DNA of 43,942 nt from an uncultured Ectothiorhodospiraceae bacterium (GTDB lineage: Bacteria; Pseudomonadota; Gammaproteobacteria; JAABTG01). The notes below the pieces were generated by a model. That model did not search any database. It saw nothing but the letters and a program-made list of their open reading frames with translations, and was not told where the DNA came from. Shown one piece after another: positions 1 through 11,584 of this stretch (positions within the stretch are counted from its first letter, which is position 1; each line of letters starts with the position of its first letter). The stretch lies in NCBI GenBank assembly GCA_937867305.1, contig CALMKJ010000137.1, positions 1 to 43,942 on the forward strand, read 5' to 3'. The translations under genes and the position numbers were made by a program.

Positions 1-88
1 CTAGCAGGGACCCCGTGAGGGTGGAGGGGCGCGCGTCCCGCCCCGGGAGGGTGTCGAGCAGGGCCGGGGCGTCACCCCCGGCAGCGCC

Positions 89-948
89 CTACCCCCGCCC
101 GCCGAGACCCAGGCGCTCCCAGATGGCGAGCGTCGGCTCGGCGCGATTCATCGTGTAGAAGTGCAGCCCCGGCGCGCCCTCTTCGAGCAGGCGGGCGCAG
201 AGCTCGCTCACCACGTCGGCACCGAGCTCGGCGACGGCCCCGGTGTCCTCGCCGAGGGCCTCCAGGCGCCTGCGCAGCCAGCGCGGGATCTCCGCGCCGC
301 TGGCGTCCGAGAAGCGCGCGAGCTGGGCGTAATTCGTGATCGGCATGATCCCGGGGACGATGGGCACGGCGAGCCCCATCGCCTCGCAGCTCTCCACGAA
401 GCGCAGGTAGGCGTCGGCGTTGAAGAAATACTGGGTGATCGCGCCGTCGGCACCCGCCTCCACCTTGTTCCGGAAGGCCTCGAGGTCCGCCGGCGCGCTG
501 CGCGCCTGCGGGTGGAACTCGGGGTAGGCCGCCACCTCGATGTGGAAGTGGCGCCCGGTCTCGGCGCGGATGAACTCGACGAGGTCGCGCGCATAGCGGA
601 AGTCCCCGGGCTCGTGCATCCCCGAGGGCATGTCGCCGCGCAGCGCCACGAGGCGCGCGATCCCCTGGGCGCGGTAGTCCTCGAGCATCTCGCGGATGCT
701 CTCGCGGCTCGCGCCGATGCAGGAGATGTGGGGCGCGCAGTCCACCCCCGACTCGCGCTGGACCTCGAGCACGGTCTCCCGCGTACGGTCCCGGGTGGAG
801 CCCCCGGCCCCGTAGGTCACCGAGAAGAACCGGGGTCCGAGGCGCGCCAGGCGGTCGCGGACCCCCCGCAGCTTCGCCTGTCCTTCCTCCGTCTTGGGGG
901 GGAAGAACTCGAAGCTGAAGGTCCGGGGGTGGCGGCGTTGGGATTCCA

Positions 949-949
<1 letters not shown>
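89..949 (-). CDS. metF: 5,10-methylenetetrahydrofolate reductase MetF (286 aa)
   Basis: MetF reduces 5,10-methylene-THF to 5-methyl-THF with an FAD cofactor, supplying the methyl group for methionine synthesis. The N-terminus carries the family motif SFEFFPPKT (residues 12-20) with the catalytic Glu at 14. SVTYGAGGST, HISCIGAS, LVALRGDMP, ITQYFFN and PGIMPI follow in the normal order, and GLHFYTMNR lies near the C-terminus. Length is normal for bacterial MetF (about 280-300 aa). The ATG overlaps the ahcY stop by one base (TGATG), so this start is well supported and translation is probably coupled. It is the last gene of metK-ahcY-metF, which together runs the activated-methyl cycle. I see no clear terminator in the 88 bases left of the stop. 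Confidence 0.97.
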
Positions 950-2271
<1,322 letters not shown>

Positions 2272-2308
2272 GTTCTGGACTCTGTCTCGCTGTTCGGTGT
2301 CGCTCGGA

Positions 2309-2378
2309 AATCGGTATTCAGGAATCGGTATTCGGCAATCAGTATCCGGGAGTCGGTATCCGGGAATCGCTGCCGGTC
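2309..2378. repeat. 14-bp tandem repeat between metK and ahcY
   Basis: On the plus strand four consecutive 14-bp units with consensus AATCGGTATCCGGG start at 2309, 2323, 2337 and 2351, and a degraded fifth begins at 2365. Units differ by one to four bases. The array fills about half of the 119-nt metK-ahcY spacer and lies in the untranslated leader of ahcY. It has no spacers and no long dyad symmetry, so it is neither CRISPR nor an obvious terminator. Confidence 0.85.
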
Positions 2379-2390
2379 GCGCCCCGCGGC

Positions 2391-3545
2391 TCAGATACCG
2401 GCCGCCTCGCGCAGCTCCTCGGCCTTGTCGACCCGTTCCCAGGGGAACTCCTCGCGCCCGAAGTGGCCGTAGGCCGCGGTCTTGCGGTAGATGGGGTGCA
2501 GCAGGTCGAGCATCGTGATGAGGCCCTTCGGGCGCAGGTCGAAGTGCGCCTGGATGAGCTCGGCGAGCCGGGCGTCGGAGACCCGCCCCGTGCCGAAGCT
2601 GTCCACCGAGATGGAGGTCGGGCGGGCCACGCCAATGGCGTAGGACACCTGGATCTCGCAGCGCTCGGCGAGGCCCGCCGCCACCAGATTCTTGGCGACG
2701 TAGCGCGCGGCGTAGGCGGCCGAGCGGTCGACCTTGCTCGGGTCCTTGCCCGAGAAGGCGCCGCCGCCGTGGCGGCCCATGCCGCCGTAGGTGTCCACGA
2801 TGATCTTGCGCCCCGTGACCCCGGCGTCGCCGAGCGGGCCGCCGATGACGAAGCGCCCGGTCGGGTTGATGTGGTAGCGGGTGTCCCGCGTGAGCCACTC
2901 GGCGGGCAGCACGGGCTTCACGATCTCCTCCATCACCGCCTCGCGCAGGGTGGTGATCCCCACGTCCGGCCCGTGCTGGGTCGAGAGCACCACCGCCTCG
3001 ATCGCCACCGGCCGGTGGTTCTCGTAGCGGAAGGTCACCTGGCTCTTGGCGTCCGGACGCAGCCACGGCAGGCGCCCCGCCTTGCGCACCTCGGCCTGGC
3101 GGGCGACCAGCCGGTGGGCGTAGGTGATCGGGGCCGGCATCAGGACGTCGGTCTCGCGGGTCGCGTAGCCGAACATCAGCCCCTGGTCACCGGCGCCCTG
3201 CTCGTGCTCGGTGGTCTCGTCGACGCCCATGGCGATGTCGCCCGACTGCTTGCCGATGGCGGTCAGCACCGCGCAGGTCTGCCAGTCGAAGCCCATGTCC
3301 GAGCCGGAGTAGCCGATCTCCCGGATCGCCTGGCGCACGAGCTGGTCGTAGTCGACCGAGGCGTTGCTCGTGATCTCGCCGGCGAGCACCACCATGCCGG
3401 TCTTGACCAGGGTCTCGCAGGCCACGCGGGCCCGGCGATCCTGGGCCAGGTAGGCATCCAGAACGGCGTCCGAAACCTGGTCGGCGACCTTGTCCGGGTG
3501 CCCCTCCGAGACCGACTCGGAGGTGAAGAGGAAGCTGTCCGCCAT
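2391..3545 (-). CDS. metK: S-adenosylmethionine synthetase MetK (384 aa)
   Basis: Makes S-adenosylmethionine from methionine and ATP. The sequence opens [19 protein letters not shown], containing the methionine-binding GHPDK motif, and continues with the ATP-binding [12 protein letters not shown], then KTQVT-like KSQVTFRYE and the phosphate-loop [16 protein letters not shown]. Length equals that of the E. coli enzyme (384 aa). I chose the ATG at 3545 because homologues begin at this position; the in-frame extension to 3602 would encode a non-conserved segment that overlaps the -10 box. First gene of the metK-ahcY-metF operon and divergent from tkt, a pairing commonly seen in gammaproteobacteria. 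Confidence 0.98.
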   Translation of the reverse strand: MADSFLFTSESVSEGHPDKVADQVSDAVLDAYLAQDRRARVACETLVKTGMVVLAGEITSNASVDYDQLVRQAIREIGYSGSDMGFDWQTCAVLTAIGKQSGDIAMGVDETTEHEQGAGDQGLMFGYATRETDVLMPAPITYAHRLVARQAEVRKAGRLPWLRPDAKSQVTFRYENHRPVAIEAVVLSTQHGPDVGITTLREAVMEEIVKPVLPAEWLTRDTRYHINPTGRFVIGGPLGDAGVTGRKIIVDTYGGMGRHGGGAFSGKDPSKVDRSAAYAARYVAKNLVAAGLAERCEIQVSYAIGVARPTSISVDSFGTGRVSDARLAELIQAHFDLRPKGLITMLDLLHPIYRKTAAYGHFGREEFPWERVDKAEELREAAGI

Positions 3546-3591
3546 GGGGGTGGGTCCTCGCCACGTTGCAGGTGGATGGTCTGAACCGTGC

Positions 3592-3619
3592 ATTATAGCC
3601 ACGCTCCGCCCGCCGACGA
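3592..3619 (-). promoter_or_regulatory. Predicted sigma70 promoter of metK
   Basis: Reading the minus strand, a perfect -10 box TATAAT occupies 3597-3592. A weak -35 candidate (TCGTCG, 3619-3614) lies 16 nt upstream. Transcription would start near 3585, giving a leader of about 40 nt. The -10 box is convincing and the -35 is not. Confidence 0.6.
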
Positions 3620-3706
3620 CCCCCCCGGGCCCCCTGGGGCCCCCGGACCTCCCCGGACCATCCCCCCGGACCTCCCCCTCCCCTGCCCCCGGGGGGCCGC
3701 CCGGCC
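3618..3706 (-). other. G-run tract with G-quadruplex potential between metK and tkt
   Basis: The metK-tkt spacer (3546-3851, 306 nt) contains no gene. Its centre is a C-rich stretch on the plus strand, i.e. eight runs of four to seven G on the minus strand separated by short loops (for example GGGGAGGGGGAGGTCCGGGG). This fits the canonical G3+N1-7 quadruplex pattern and lies just upstream of the metK -10 box. Within it a roughly 12-bp unit, CCCCGGACCTCC, is imperfectly repeated around 3640-3676. The rest of the spacer (3707-3851) is the tkt leader with a possible weak promoter. Confidence 0.55.
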
Positions 3707-3713
3707 GCCGCTA

Positions 3714-3743
3714 TTGCCGCTCGGGCGCCGATGGGGGGAAAAT
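3714..3743 (+). promoter_or_regulatory. Possible weak promoter for the tkt-gap-pgk-fba operon
   Basis: TTGCCG (3714-3719) and GAAAAT (3738-3743) are separated by 18 nt and match the sigma70 consensus in four of six positions each. This is the best pair I find upstream of tkt, but it is weak, and a CbbR-dependent promoter cannot be excluded. Confidence 0.25.
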
Positions 3744-3851
3744 TCACCCACACGGGCCCCGCCAGGACGGTCACGGGGCCAGGATCCTTCCAACCACGAG
3801 GCCGGGGCCACGCGGCGCCGCCATTGCCGTCTTGCTGTGAGGAGAATCCTG

Positions 3852-5852
3852 ATGCCCTCCCGTAGAGACCTCGCGAACGCCATCCGCGCCCTCAGCATGG
3901 ACGCGGTCCAGAAGGCCCGGTCGGGGCACCCCGGGGCGCCGATGGGCATGGCGGACATCGCCGAGGTGCTCTGGAACGACTTCCTCAAGCACAACCCGGC
4001 CGACCCCGCGTGGCCGGACCGCGACCGGTTCGTGCTCTCGAACGGCCACGGCTCGATGCTGCTCTACTCCCTGCTGCACCTCTCGGGCTACGAGCTTTCC
4101 CTGGAGGACCTCAGGCAGTTCCGGCAGCTGCACTCGAAGACCCCCGGCCACCCCGAGCACGGCTACACCCCGGGCGTGGAGACCACCACCGGCCCGCTCG
4201 GTCAGGGGCTCGCCAACGCCGTCGGCATGGCGCTCGCCGAGAAGGTCCTCGCCGCCCGGTTCAACCGGCCCGGCCACGCCGTGGTGGACCACTACACCTA
4301 CGTCTTCCTCGGCGACGGCTGCATGATGGAGGGGATCTCCCACGAGGTCTGCTCCCTCGCCGGCACCTGGGGGCTCGGCAAGCTCGTCGCCTTCTACGAC
4401 GACAACGGGATCTCCATCGACGGCCACGTCGAGGGCTGGCTCACCGACGACACCCCCGCGCGCTTCGAGGCCTACGGCTGGCACGTCATCCGCGGCGTGG
4501 ACGGCCACGACGCCGCGTCCGTGCGGCGGGCGACCGAGGAGGCACGCGCCGAGCGCGACCGACCGACGCTCGTCTGCTGCAAGACCGTCATCGGCTATGG
4601 CTCCCCCAACCTCGCCGGGAGCCACGACTGCCACGGCTCGCCCCTCGGCGAGGACGAGGTCGCGGCGACCCGCGAGAACATCGGCTGGCCCCACCCGCCG
4701 TTCGTGATCCCGGAAGAGATCTACGCCGGCTGGAGCGCCCGCGTCCGGGGCGCCGCGGCCGAGGACGAGTGGCGCGAGCGCTTCGCGGCCTATCGGGCGG
4801 CCTTCCCCGAGCTCGCGGCCGAGCTCGAGCGGCGCCTCGCCGGCGACCTCCCCGCGCAGTGGGAGGAGAAGGCCGGCGCCTTCGTGGACGCCGTGGCCGC
4901 GAAGGCCGAGAGCATCGCCACCCGCAAGGCCTCGCAGAACGCGCTCGAGGGCTACGGCCCGCTGCTGCCGGAGCTCCTCGGCGGCTCGGCCGACCTCGCC
5001 GGCTCGAACCTGACGCTGTGGAAGGGCTCGAAGGGCGTGCGCAGGGACGACGCCGCGGGCAACTACGTCTACTACGGCGTGCGCGAGTTCGGGATGTCGG
5101 CCATCATGAACGGCGTCGCCCTGCACGGGGGCTTCATCCCCTACGGCGGCACGTTCCTCGTCTTCATGGACTATGCGCGCAACGCGGTCCGCATGGCGGC
5201 GTTGATGAAGCAGCGCTGCGTCTTCGTCTACACGCACGACTCCATCGGCCTCGGCGAGGACGGCCCGACCCACCAGCCGGTGGAGCAGGTCGCGGCCCTG
5301 CGCCTGACGCCCAACCTGTCGGTGTGGCGCCCGGCCGACGCGGTGGAGACCGCCGTCGCCTGGAAGGCCGCGATCGAGCGCAGGGGCGGGCCCACGAGCC
5401 TCGTCCTCTCGCGCCAGAACCTCGCCCACCAGCCGCGCACGCCGGCCCAGACGGCCGCCGTCGCCCGCGGGGGATACGTGCTCCTGGAGCCCGCCGGGGC
5501 GCCCGAGGCGATCCTGATCGCCACCGGCTCCGAGGTCGCCCTCGCGGTCGACGCCGCCCGCCGGCTGAACGATCGGGGACGGCGGGTGCGGGTGGTGTCG
5601 ATGCCCTCGACCGACGTGTTCGACGCCCAGGACGCCGCCTATCGCGAGTCCGTGCTGCCGGCGGCGGTGAGCGCGCGGGTCGCGGTCGAGGCGCTCGTCA
5701 CGGACGGCTGGTACAGGTACGTGGGAATGGCAGGCCGGGTCGTCGGCATGCGCAGTTTCGGAGAATCGGGCCCTGCGGGTGCCCTGTTCAAGCACTTCGG
5801 GCTCACCACGGAGAACGTGGTCCAGGCGGTCGAAGACGTCCTCGCCGCCTGA
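3852..5852 (+). CDS. tkt: Transketolase (666 aa), Calvin cycle/pentose phosphate
   Basis: Thiamine-diphosphate enzyme that moves two-carbon units between ketose and aldose phosphates; here it belongs to the regenerative phase of the Calvin cycle. The N-terminus ([22 protein letters not shown]) and the motif [16 protein letters not shown] are typical. The ThDP/Mg motif GDGCMMEG starts at codon 154 with the NG partner 27 residues later, and [22 protein letters not shown] in the pyrimidine domain holds the cofactor-activating region. Length is normal (about 660-670 aa). Start ATG 3852 is preceded by a good ribosome site (TGAGGAG, 3838-3844); upstream in-frame sequence is low-complexity leader. 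First gene of tkt-gap-pgk-fba, 56 nt before gap. Confidence 0.97.
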   Translation: MPSRRDLANAIRALSMDAVQKARSGHPGAPMGMADIAEVLWNDFLKHNPADPAWPDRDRFVLSNGHGSMLLYSLLHLSGYELSLEDLRQFRQLHSKTPGHPEHGYTPGVETTTGPLGQGLANAVGMALAEKVLAARFNRPGHAVVDHYTYVFLGDGCMMEGISHEVCSLAGTWGLGKLVAFYDDNGISIDGHVEGWLTDDTPARFEAYGWHVIRGVDGHDAASVRRATEEARAERDRPTLVCCKTVIGYGSPNLAGSHDCHGSPLGEDEVAATRENIGWPHPPFVIPEEIYAGWSARVRGAAAEDEWRERFAAYRAAFPELAAELERRLAGDLPAQWEEKAGAFVDAVAAKAESIATRKASQNALEGYGPLLPELLGGSADLAGSNLTLWKGSKGVRRDDAAGNYVYYGVREFGMSAIMNGVALHGGFIPYGGTFLVFMDYARNAVRMAALMKQRCVFVYTHDSIGLGEDGPTHQPVEQVAALRLTPNLSVWRPADAVETAVAWKAAIERRGGPTSLVLSRQNLAHQPRTPAQTAAVARGGYVLLEPAGAPEAILIATGSEVALAVDAARRLNDRGRRVRVVSMPSTDVFDAQDAAYRESVLPAAVSARVAVEALVTDGWYRYVGMAGRVVGMRSFGESGPAGALFKHFGLTTENVVQAVEDVLAA

Positions 5853-5908
5853 GCCCGTCACTTCGCTTCCATCGGTAAGACCAGTGGGTTGAGGGAGGCT
5901 AGAGCAAC

Positions 5909-6922
5909 ATGGCAATCAAGGTCGCAATCAACGGCTACGGGCGCATCGGCCGCAACATCCTGCGCGCGCTCTACGATGCGGGCCGCACCGGGGAGATCCA
6001 GATCGTCGCGGTGAACGATCTGGGCGACGCCAGCATCAACGCGCACCTGACGCGCTACGACACCGTGCACGGCAAGTTCGCGGGCACCGTCGCGGTGGAC
6101 GGCGACTCGCTGGTGGTCAACGGCGACCGGATCCGGGTCCTCTCCCAGCGCGACCCCGCGAAGCTGCCCTGGGGCGAACTCGGCGTGGACGTGGTGATGG
6201 AGTGCACGGGCCTCTTCACCAGCAAGGAGAAGGCGGGCGCGCACCTCGCCGGCGGCGCGAGGAAGGTGATCATCTCGGCGCCGGGCGGCAAGGACATCGA
6301 CGCCACCATCGTCTACGGCGTCAACCACAAGACGCTGAAGGCCTCCGACACGGTCATCTCCAACGCCTCCTGCACCACCAACTGCCTCGCGCCCCTGGTG
6401 GCCCCGCTGCACGAGAAGATCGGCCTCGTCTGCGGCCTGATGACGACCATCCACTCCTACACCAACGACCAGGTCCTGACCGACGTCTTCCACAAGGACC
6501 TGCGCCGCGCCCGCTCGGCGACCATGTCGATGATCCCCACGAAGACCGGCGCCGCGGCGGCGGTCGGGCTCGTGCTCCCCGAGTTGAACGGCAAGCTGGA
6601 CGGCTTCGCGATGCGCGTGCCGACGATCAACGTCTCGGTGGTGGACCTGACCTTCGAGGCCGCGCGCCCCACGAGCAAGGACGAGGTCAACGCGATCCTG
6701 AAGGATGCCGCCCAGGGCGAGCTCAAGGGGATCCTCGCGTACAACGAGGAGCCGCTCGTCTCCATCGACTTCAACCACACCGCCGTCTCGTCCACCTACG
6801 ACGCGGGCCTCACCAAGGTCATCGACGGCAAGCTGGTGAAGGTCCTGTCCTGGTACGACAACGAGTGGGGCTTCTGCAACCGCATGCTCGACACCACCGT
6901 CGCCCTGATGAAGGCGAAGTGA
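5909..6922 (+). CDS. gap: Glyceraldehyde-3-phosphate dehydrogenase, type I (337 aa)
   Basis: Interconverts glyceraldehyde-3-phosphate and 1,3-bisphosphoglycerate. The dinucleotide-binding motif NGYGRIGR spans residues 8-15, and the acidic/hydrophobic end of strand 2 (VNDLGD, 35-40) is compatible with NAD. The catalytic Cys is residue 155 in SNASCTTNC, and WYDNEWGF sits near the C-terminus. Length is standard. A ribosome site (GGGAGG, 5893-5898) precedes the ATG. In a Calvin-cycle operon the enzyme works in the reductive direction; an erythrose-4-phosphate dehydrogenase (Epd) occupies this slot in some heterotrophic relatives, but the cysteine context and operon favour Gap. Its stop overlaps the pgk start (TGATG). 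Confidence 0.95.
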   Translation: MAIKVAINGYGRIGRNILRALYDAGRTGEIQIVAVNDLGDASINAHLTRYDTVHGKFAGTVAVDGDSLVVNGDRIRVLSQRDPAKLPWGELGVDVVMECTGLFTSKEKAGAHLAGGARKVIISAPGGKDIDATIVYGVNHKTLKASDTVISNASCTTNCLAPLVAPLHEKIGLVCGLMTTIHSYTNDQVLTDVFHKDLRRARSATMSMIPTKTGAAAAVGLVLPELNGKLDGFAMRVPTINVSVVDLTFEAARPTSKDEVNAILKDAAQGELKGILAYNEEPLVSIDFNHTAVSSTYDAGLTKVIDGKLVKVLSWYDNEWGFCNRMLDTTVALMKAK

Positions 6923-8106
6923 TGAACGTCATCAGGATGACGGACCTGGACCTCAGGGGGAAGCGCGTGCTCGTGCGCGCCGACCTGAACGTGCCGGTCA
7001 AGGAGGGCCGGGTGACGAGCGACGCCCGCATCAGCGCGTCGCTGCCCACGTTCCGGCACGCGCTGGAGCAGGGCGCGCGGGTGATGGTCATGTCCCACCT
7101 GGGGCGCCCCACGGAAGGCGAATACTCCCCGGAGAACTCCCTGCGGCCCGTCGCCGAGGACCTCTCCGCCAAGCTCGGCCGACCGGTGCGGCTCGTCCGG
7201 GACTGGATCGACGGCGGCTTCGAGGTGGCCGAAGGCGAGCTGGTGCTCCTCGAGAACGTGCGCTTCAACAAGGGTGAGAAGAAGAACCTCGACGAGACGG
7301 CGAAGAAGTACGCCGCGCTCTGCGACGTGTTCGTGATGGACGCCTTCGGCACCGCGCACCGGGCCGAGGGCTCCACCCACGGGGTCGCCCGCTTCGCCCC
7401 CGTCGCCTGCGCCGGGATCCTGCTCACGCGGGAGCTCGACGCCCTCCAGCAGGCCCTCGCCCACCCCGCCCGGCCGCTGGTCGCCATCGTCGGCGGGTCG
7501 AAGGTCTCCACCAAGCTGACGGTGCTCGAGGCGCTCTCCGAGAAGGTCGACCAGCTGGTGGTCGGCGGCGGCATGGGCAACACGTTCCTCAAGGCGAGCG
7601 GGAAGAACGTGGGCAAGTCGCTCTGCGAGGACGACCTCGTCCCCGTCGCCCGGGACCTGATGACGAAGATGAGCGCGCGCGGCGCGACCATCCCGGTCGC
7701 GGTGGACGTGGTCGTCGGCAAGAACCTGGACGCGGCCGAGCCGGCCGTGGTCAAGGACGCGGGCGCGGTGGCCGACGACGACATGATCCTCGACATCGGC
7801 CCCCGCAGCGCCCGGGAGCTGGCCGACATCATCCTCGCGGCCGGCACGGTCGTCTGGAACGGGCCGGTCGGCGTCTTCGAATTCGATCAGTTCGGTGCCG
7901 GTACCCGGACCATCGCCGAGGCGATCGCCGCCACCCGGGCCTTCACCCTGGCCGGCGGGGGCGACACCATCGCCGCCATCCAGAAATACGGCATCTACGA
8001 CAAGGTCTCGTACATCTCCACCGCGGGCGGCGCCTTCCTCGAGTTCCTCGAGGGCAAGAAGCTGCCTGCGGTCGCCATCCTCGAAGAGCGCGCCACCGGG
8101 AAGTAG
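6922..8106 (+). CDS. pgk: Phosphoglycerate kinase (394 aa)
   Basis: Phosphorylates 3-phosphoglycerate with ATP in the Calvin cycle and runs the reverse way in glycolysis. Recognisable family blocks are [15 protein letters not shown] (substrate site, N-domain), [30 protein letters not shown], the nucleotide-domain GGSKVSTKL, and GGGDTIAA near the C-terminus. Length matches bacterial Pgk (about 390 aa). The ATG at 6922 overlaps the gap stop by one base, implying coupled translation; a second in-frame ATG 15 nt later (MTDLDL) is a possible alternative start. Confidence 0.97.
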   Translation: MNVIRMTDLDLRGKRVLVRADLNVPVKEGRVTSDARISASLPTFRHALEQGARVMVMSHLGRPTEGEYSPENSLRPVAEDLSAKLGRPVRLVRDWIDGGFEVAEGELVLLENVRFNKGEKKNLDETAKKYAALCDVFVMDAFGTAHRAEGSTHGVARFAPVACAGILLTRELDALQQALAHPARPLVAIVGGSKVSTKLTVLEALSEKVDQLVVGGGMGNTFLKASGKNVGKSLCEDDLVPVARDLMTKMSARGATIPVAVDVVVGKNLDAAEPAVVKDAGAVADDDMILDIGPRSARELADIILAAGTVVWNGPVGVFEFDQFGAGTRTIAEAIAATRAFTLAGGGDTIAAIQKYGIYDKVSYISTAGGAFLEFLEGKKLPAVAILEERATGK

Positions 8107-8121
8107 AGGGAGCGATCCACC

Positions 8122-9186
8122 ATGGCCCTGATTTCACTGCGCCAGCTTCTGGACCACGCGGCCGAGCACGGTTACGGCTGCCCGGCGTTCAACGTCAACA
8201 ACCTCGAGCAGATGCGCGCCATCATGGAGGCCGCGGACGAGACCGACAGCCCCGTCATCGTCCAGGCCTCGGCCGGCGCGCGCAAGTACGCCGGCGCGCC
8301 CTTCCTGCGCCACCTGATCCTGGCCGCGGTCGAAGAGTTCCCGCACATCCCGGTGGTGATGCACCAGGACCACGGGACTTCGCCCGCGGTCTGCCAGCGC
8401 TCGATCCAGCTCGGGTTCTCCTCGGTGATGATGGACGGGTCGCTCGGCGAGGACGGCAAGACGCCGACCTCCTACGAGTACAACGTGGGCGTCACCCGCC
8501 GCGTCGTGGAGATGGCCCACGCCTGCGGGGTCTCGGTGGAGGGCGAGCTCGGCTGCCTCGGCTCGCTCGAGACCGGGGTCGCGGGGGAGGAGGACGGGGT
8601 CGGGGCCGAGGGCACCCTCGACCACAGCCAGCTGCTCACCGACCCGGAGGAAGCGGCGCGGTTCGTGAAGGCGACCGGCGTGGACGCGCTCGCGATCGCC
8701 ATCGGCACCAGCCACGGCGCCTACAAGTTCACGCGGCCGCCGACCGGCGACATCCTCGCCATCGACCGCATCCGCGAGATCCACGCGCGCATCCCCAACA
8801 CCCACCTGGTGATGCACGGCTCCTCCTCGGTGCCCCAGGACTGGCTCGCCATCATCAACAGCTACGGCGGCGACATGGGCGAGACCTACGGGGTGCCCGT
8901 CGAGGAGATCCAGGAGGGGATCCGCAACGGCGTGCGCAAGGTCAACATCGACACGGACCTGCGCATGGCCTCCACGGGGGCGGTCCGCAAGTTCCTGGCC
9001 GAGAACCGCAAGGAGTTCGACCCCCGGAAGTGGCTCACCGCGACCGTGAAGGCCATGAAGGGGATCTGCAAGGCGCGCTACGAGGCCTTCGGGACCCCGG
9101 GCTACGCGTCGAAGATCAAGCCCATCTCCCTCGAGAAGATGGTCCGCCGCTACGAGAGCGGCGAGCTCGACCCGCGGGTGAATTGA
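8122..9186 (+). CDS. fba: Class II fructose-1,6-bisphosphate aldolase (354 aa)
   Basis: Zinc-dependent aldolase joining dihydroxyacetone phosphate to glyceraldehyde-3-phosphate (and, in the Calvin cycle, to erythrose-4-phosphate). Zinc ligands and phosphate-binding motifs are visible in [41 protein letters not shown] and VNIDTDLR. The 354-residue length and the [10 protein letters not shown] start are those of the CbbA/Calvin-cycle subtype. It starts 15 nt after pgk with a GAGGGAGCG ribosome site. It closes the operon and converges with cbbO; the last codons (PRVN) are encoded by the first unit of a 16-bp tandem repeat. Confidence 0.96.
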   Translation: MALISLRQLLDHAAEHGYGCPAFNVNNLEQMRAIMEAADETDSPVIVQASAGARKYAGAPFLRHLILAAVEEFPHIPVVMHQDHGTSPAVCQRSIQLGFSSVMMDGSLGEDGKTPTSYEYNVGVTRRVVEMAHACGVSVEGELGCLGSLETGVAGEEDGVGAEGTLDHSQLLTDPEEAARFVKATGVDALAIAIGTSHGAYKFTRPPTGDILAIDRIREIHARIPNTHLVMHGSSSVPQDWLAIINSYGGDMGETYGVPVEEIQEGIRNGVRKVNIDTDLRMASTGAVRKFLAENRKEFDPRKWLTATVKAMKGICKARYEAFGTPGYASKIKPISLEKMVRRYESGELDPRVN

Positions 9187-9230
9187 CTCAATGGTGAATC
9201 AACCCGCGGGTGAATCAACCCGCGGGTGAC
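9177..9230. repeat. 16-bp tandem repeat in the fba/cbbO convergent junction
   Basis: Two identical units GGTGAATCAACCCGCG lie at 9193-9208 and 9209-9224. They are preceded by a degenerate unit (9177-9192) that contains the fba stop codon and followed by the first bases of another. Each junction between units makes the palindrome CCCGCGGG. The first CCCGCGGGTGAATTGA can also pair imperfectly with the later TGAATCAACCCGCGGG, so the array may act as a bidirectional transcription stop. No T-run follows. Confidence 0.8.
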
Positions 9231-9235
9231 GGGAG

Positions 9236-11584
9236 TCAGCGCGTCAGTTGCCCGAAGAGCGCCGGCAGGCGCTCGGGCAGGCGCTGCACGCGGTCCACGA
9301 CCGCGAAGCGGCCCGCCCCGAAGATCCGCGCCACGTACTCGTCGGCCGCGGGGTCGAGCGTCAGGCAGAAGGTCTGCACCCCGCGGGCGGCGAGCTCCTC
9401 CACCGCCTTGCGGGTGTCCTGGCGCAGGTACTGCGGGTCGCGCACGTCGATGTCGGCCGGCTCACCGTCGGTCACCAGGAGCAGGAGCTTCTTCTGCTGA
9501 CGCTGGCGGCGCAGGAACCCCGCGGCGTGCCGCAGCGCCGCCCCCATCCGGGTCGACAGGCCCCCCTGCATCCCCGCCAGCCGCGCCTTCGCCGCGTCGT
9601 CCCAGGGCTGGTCGAAGTCCTTGAAGCGGTAGTACTGGACGTCGTGGCGCCCGTCCGAGGCGAAGCCGTGCACGGCGAAGGGGTCCCCGATGCCGTGGAT
9701 GGCCCAGGCGAGGAGCGCCGTCGCCTCCCGGGCGAGCTGGAGCACCGACCGGTCGCTGCCCGGAAGGACCTCGCGGGTGGACTCGGAGAGGTCCAGCAGC
9801 AGCAGGACGGCCAGGTCCCGGGTCTTGCGCAGGTAGCGCACGCTCACCCGCGGGTCCGGCGTCTGGCCCAGGCGCAGGGCCACCATCGCCCCCACCGCGG
9901 CGTCGATGTCGATCTCCTCGCCGTCCTCCTGGCGACGCAGGCGCACCAGCCCCTGGGGCTGGAGGGCGTCGATGGTGTGCCGGATCCGGCGCGCGAGCGG
10001 CCCGTATTCCGCCAGGATCGCGTCGATGTCGGCCGCGCGCCCCCGGGGCTGGCGCTTCTCCAGGACGGTCGCCCAGTCCGGGCGGTGCAGCTGCACCTGG
10101 TAGTCCCACTCCGGGTAGGGGTGCGGCTCGCTCACCGGCTCCCGGCCCTCGAGCCGGTTCACGCTGACCCCTGGCGGGTCGCCGTCGCGGAAGAACTCGC
10201 TCGCGAGCGTCCACACCTCCTGGGCATCGTCCCCGGCCAGCTCGCAGTCGACCTCGTTGACCATCTCCATGACGCCGACGGTCCTGCGGGTCTGCCGCTG
10301 GCTCGCCGGGACGTACGCGGCCTCGCGCCAGGCCGCCTCGTCCGCGGCCCAGAGGTAGCGATTGTCGTCCCGGTAGGGCGCCCCGGCGGCCTCCAGGACC
10401 CGCAGCGGGGGGAGCTCACCCTCCGCCGCGACGAGCCCCTCGAGGAGGGCCGCCCCGAGCTCCCGGGACCCGCGCGGGTCCCCGCCCCGCCGCGCGAGCT
10501 CTCCCTGGAAGCGCGCCGCCGCCTCGCGCACCCAGGGGTCCAGGTCCCCCTGCCCCGGGTCCAGCAGCGCCCGGGCGCAGCGCTCGAGCCGGCGCACCAC
10601 CGGGTCGCGCTCCGGCCTGGCCGATTCCACCTGCGCGGCGTGGAACGGCGCCCAGAGCGCCTGCAGCCCCGGGAGCTCGCGGATGGCGAGGGCCTCGACC
10701 CGCGCGTCCTCCACGAGCCCGACGAGCAGCCGGAGCACCGGGTCGAGCTCCCCGGAGCCGAGGGGCTCGCGCGTGTACGCGAGGTGCGCCGCGGCGTGGG
10801 CCGCCGCCGCGCGGTACAGGTCCCGACCGGGGAGCCCCGCGAAGTCGTCCCAGGCGTCCGGGAGGTGGATCACCCCGGCCTCGATGAAGGGCCGTGTCCC
10901 CTCCCGGGTCTCGTGGTCCCCGGAGGTCGGCCGCAGGAAGAAGTCCCGCCCCCAGAGGGCACGCAGGTAGAAGTTGAGCCCGCGCTGGGTGTCCACGAAC
11001 AGCGTCCCGCGCCGCTCCCTCTGCAGGACCGCGCGGCTGTCGGCGGACTCGAGCGCGAAGTAGGCGGCGAGCGCGGGGTAGTCGCGGCCGTGCACCTGCG
11101 CCCCCCAGAGCGCCCAGCGGCGCAGCCCTCCGAGCGTCAACCTCGCGAGGAGCTCGTCCAGACGCGCGAGCATGGGCCGCAGGCCCCGGGGCGCCTTCGC
11201 CGAGAGCTGGTGCACCAGCGCGAGATACCCCCGCAGGAGCTCCGGGTCCCCGAGCCGGCGGGCGGCCGTGGGCAGGCTCGAGAAGAGGAGGCCGACCACC
11301 TCGCCGCTCACCATCGAGGCGAGCTTCATCGCGGCGCCGACGCAGTCCGCAAGGACGTCCTCACCCACCTCCCTGCAGACCGGCGGCATCGCCTGGAGAT
11401 AGGACACCACGAGATCGGTGCCCCGGCCGAGCCGGCGCAGCGCCGTCGCCCCCTCGAGGTAGCCCTGCAGGGCGCGCGGCGACATGCAGCGCGCCGCCTC
11501 CGCGAAGCTCGCCGCCAGCGTGTCCCGCACCGCCGGGTCGGCGCCCTCGAGGAGCTCGCGGTGCCCTTCGAGGCTGACGCTCAT
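9236..11584 (-). CDS. cbbO: CbbO, von Willebrand factor A subunit of RuBisCO activase (782 aa)
   Basis: CbbO works with the AAA+ ring CbbQ to remove inhibitory sugar phosphates from RuBisCO; CbbO is the adaptor that contacts RuBisCO. The C-terminal VWA domain begins near residue 590. A complete MIDAS set is visible: DLSES (D598, S600, S602), a Thr in GGLSTRMG (about 678) and the Asp in VTDGEPAD (about 706). The long N-terminal part (1-590) is mostly helical and has no other recognised domain, as in known CbbO proteins (about 770-800 aa). The start ATG overlaps the cbbQ stop by four bases. It is the last gene of ygfB-pepP-cbbLSQO and converges with fba. Confidence 0.93.
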   Translation of the reverse strand: MSVSLEGHRELLEGADPAVRDTLAASFAEAARCMSPRALQGYLEGATALRRLGRGTDLVVSYLQAMPPVCREVGEDVLADCVGAAMKLASMVSGEVVGLLFSSLPTAARRLGDPELLRGYLALVHQLSAKAPRGLRPMLARLDELLARLTLGGLRRWALWGAQVHGRDYPALAAYFALESADSRAVLQRERRGTLFVDTQRGLNFYLRALWGRDFFLRPTSGDHETREGTRPFIEAGVIHLPDAWDDFAGLPGRDLYRAAAAHAAAHLAYTREPLGSGELDPVLRLLVGLVEDARVEALAIRELPGLQALWAPFHAAQVESARPERDPVVRRLERCARALLDPGQGDLDPWVREAAARFQGELARRGGDPRGSRELGAALLEGLVAAEGELPPLRVLEAAGAPYRDDNRYLWAADEAAWREAAYVPASQRQTRRTVGVMEMVNEVDCELAGDDAQEVWTLASEFFRDGDPPGVSVNRLEGREPVSEPHPYPEWDYQVQLHRPDWATVLEKRQPRGRAADIDAILAEYGPLARRIRHTIDALQPQGLVRLRRQEDGEEIDIDAAVGAMVALRLGQTPDPRVSVRYLRKTRDLAVLLLLDLSESTREVLPGSDRSVLQLAREATALLAWAIHGIGDPFAVHGFASDGRHDVQYYRFKDFDQPWDDAAKARLAGMQGGLSTRMGAALRHAAGFLRRQRQQKKLLLLVTDGEPADIDVRDPQYLRQDTRKAVEELAARGVQTFCLTLDPAADEYVARIFGAGRFAVVDRVQRLPERLPALFGQLTR

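Noticed and set aside
2272-2390. SAH or SAM riboswitch before ahcY or metK
   Set aside because: I could not find the conserved core or pseudoknot partners; the region is dominated by 14-bp repeats (ahcY) or G-runs (metK).
3771-5915. Very long open frame antisense to tkt (and similar ones antisense or out of frame over metK, cbbO, hyf genes and the znu region)
   Set aside because: Composition is Arg/Gly/His/Ala-rich with no family motif, and each lies exactly over a convincing gene; long shadow frames are expected at this GC content.
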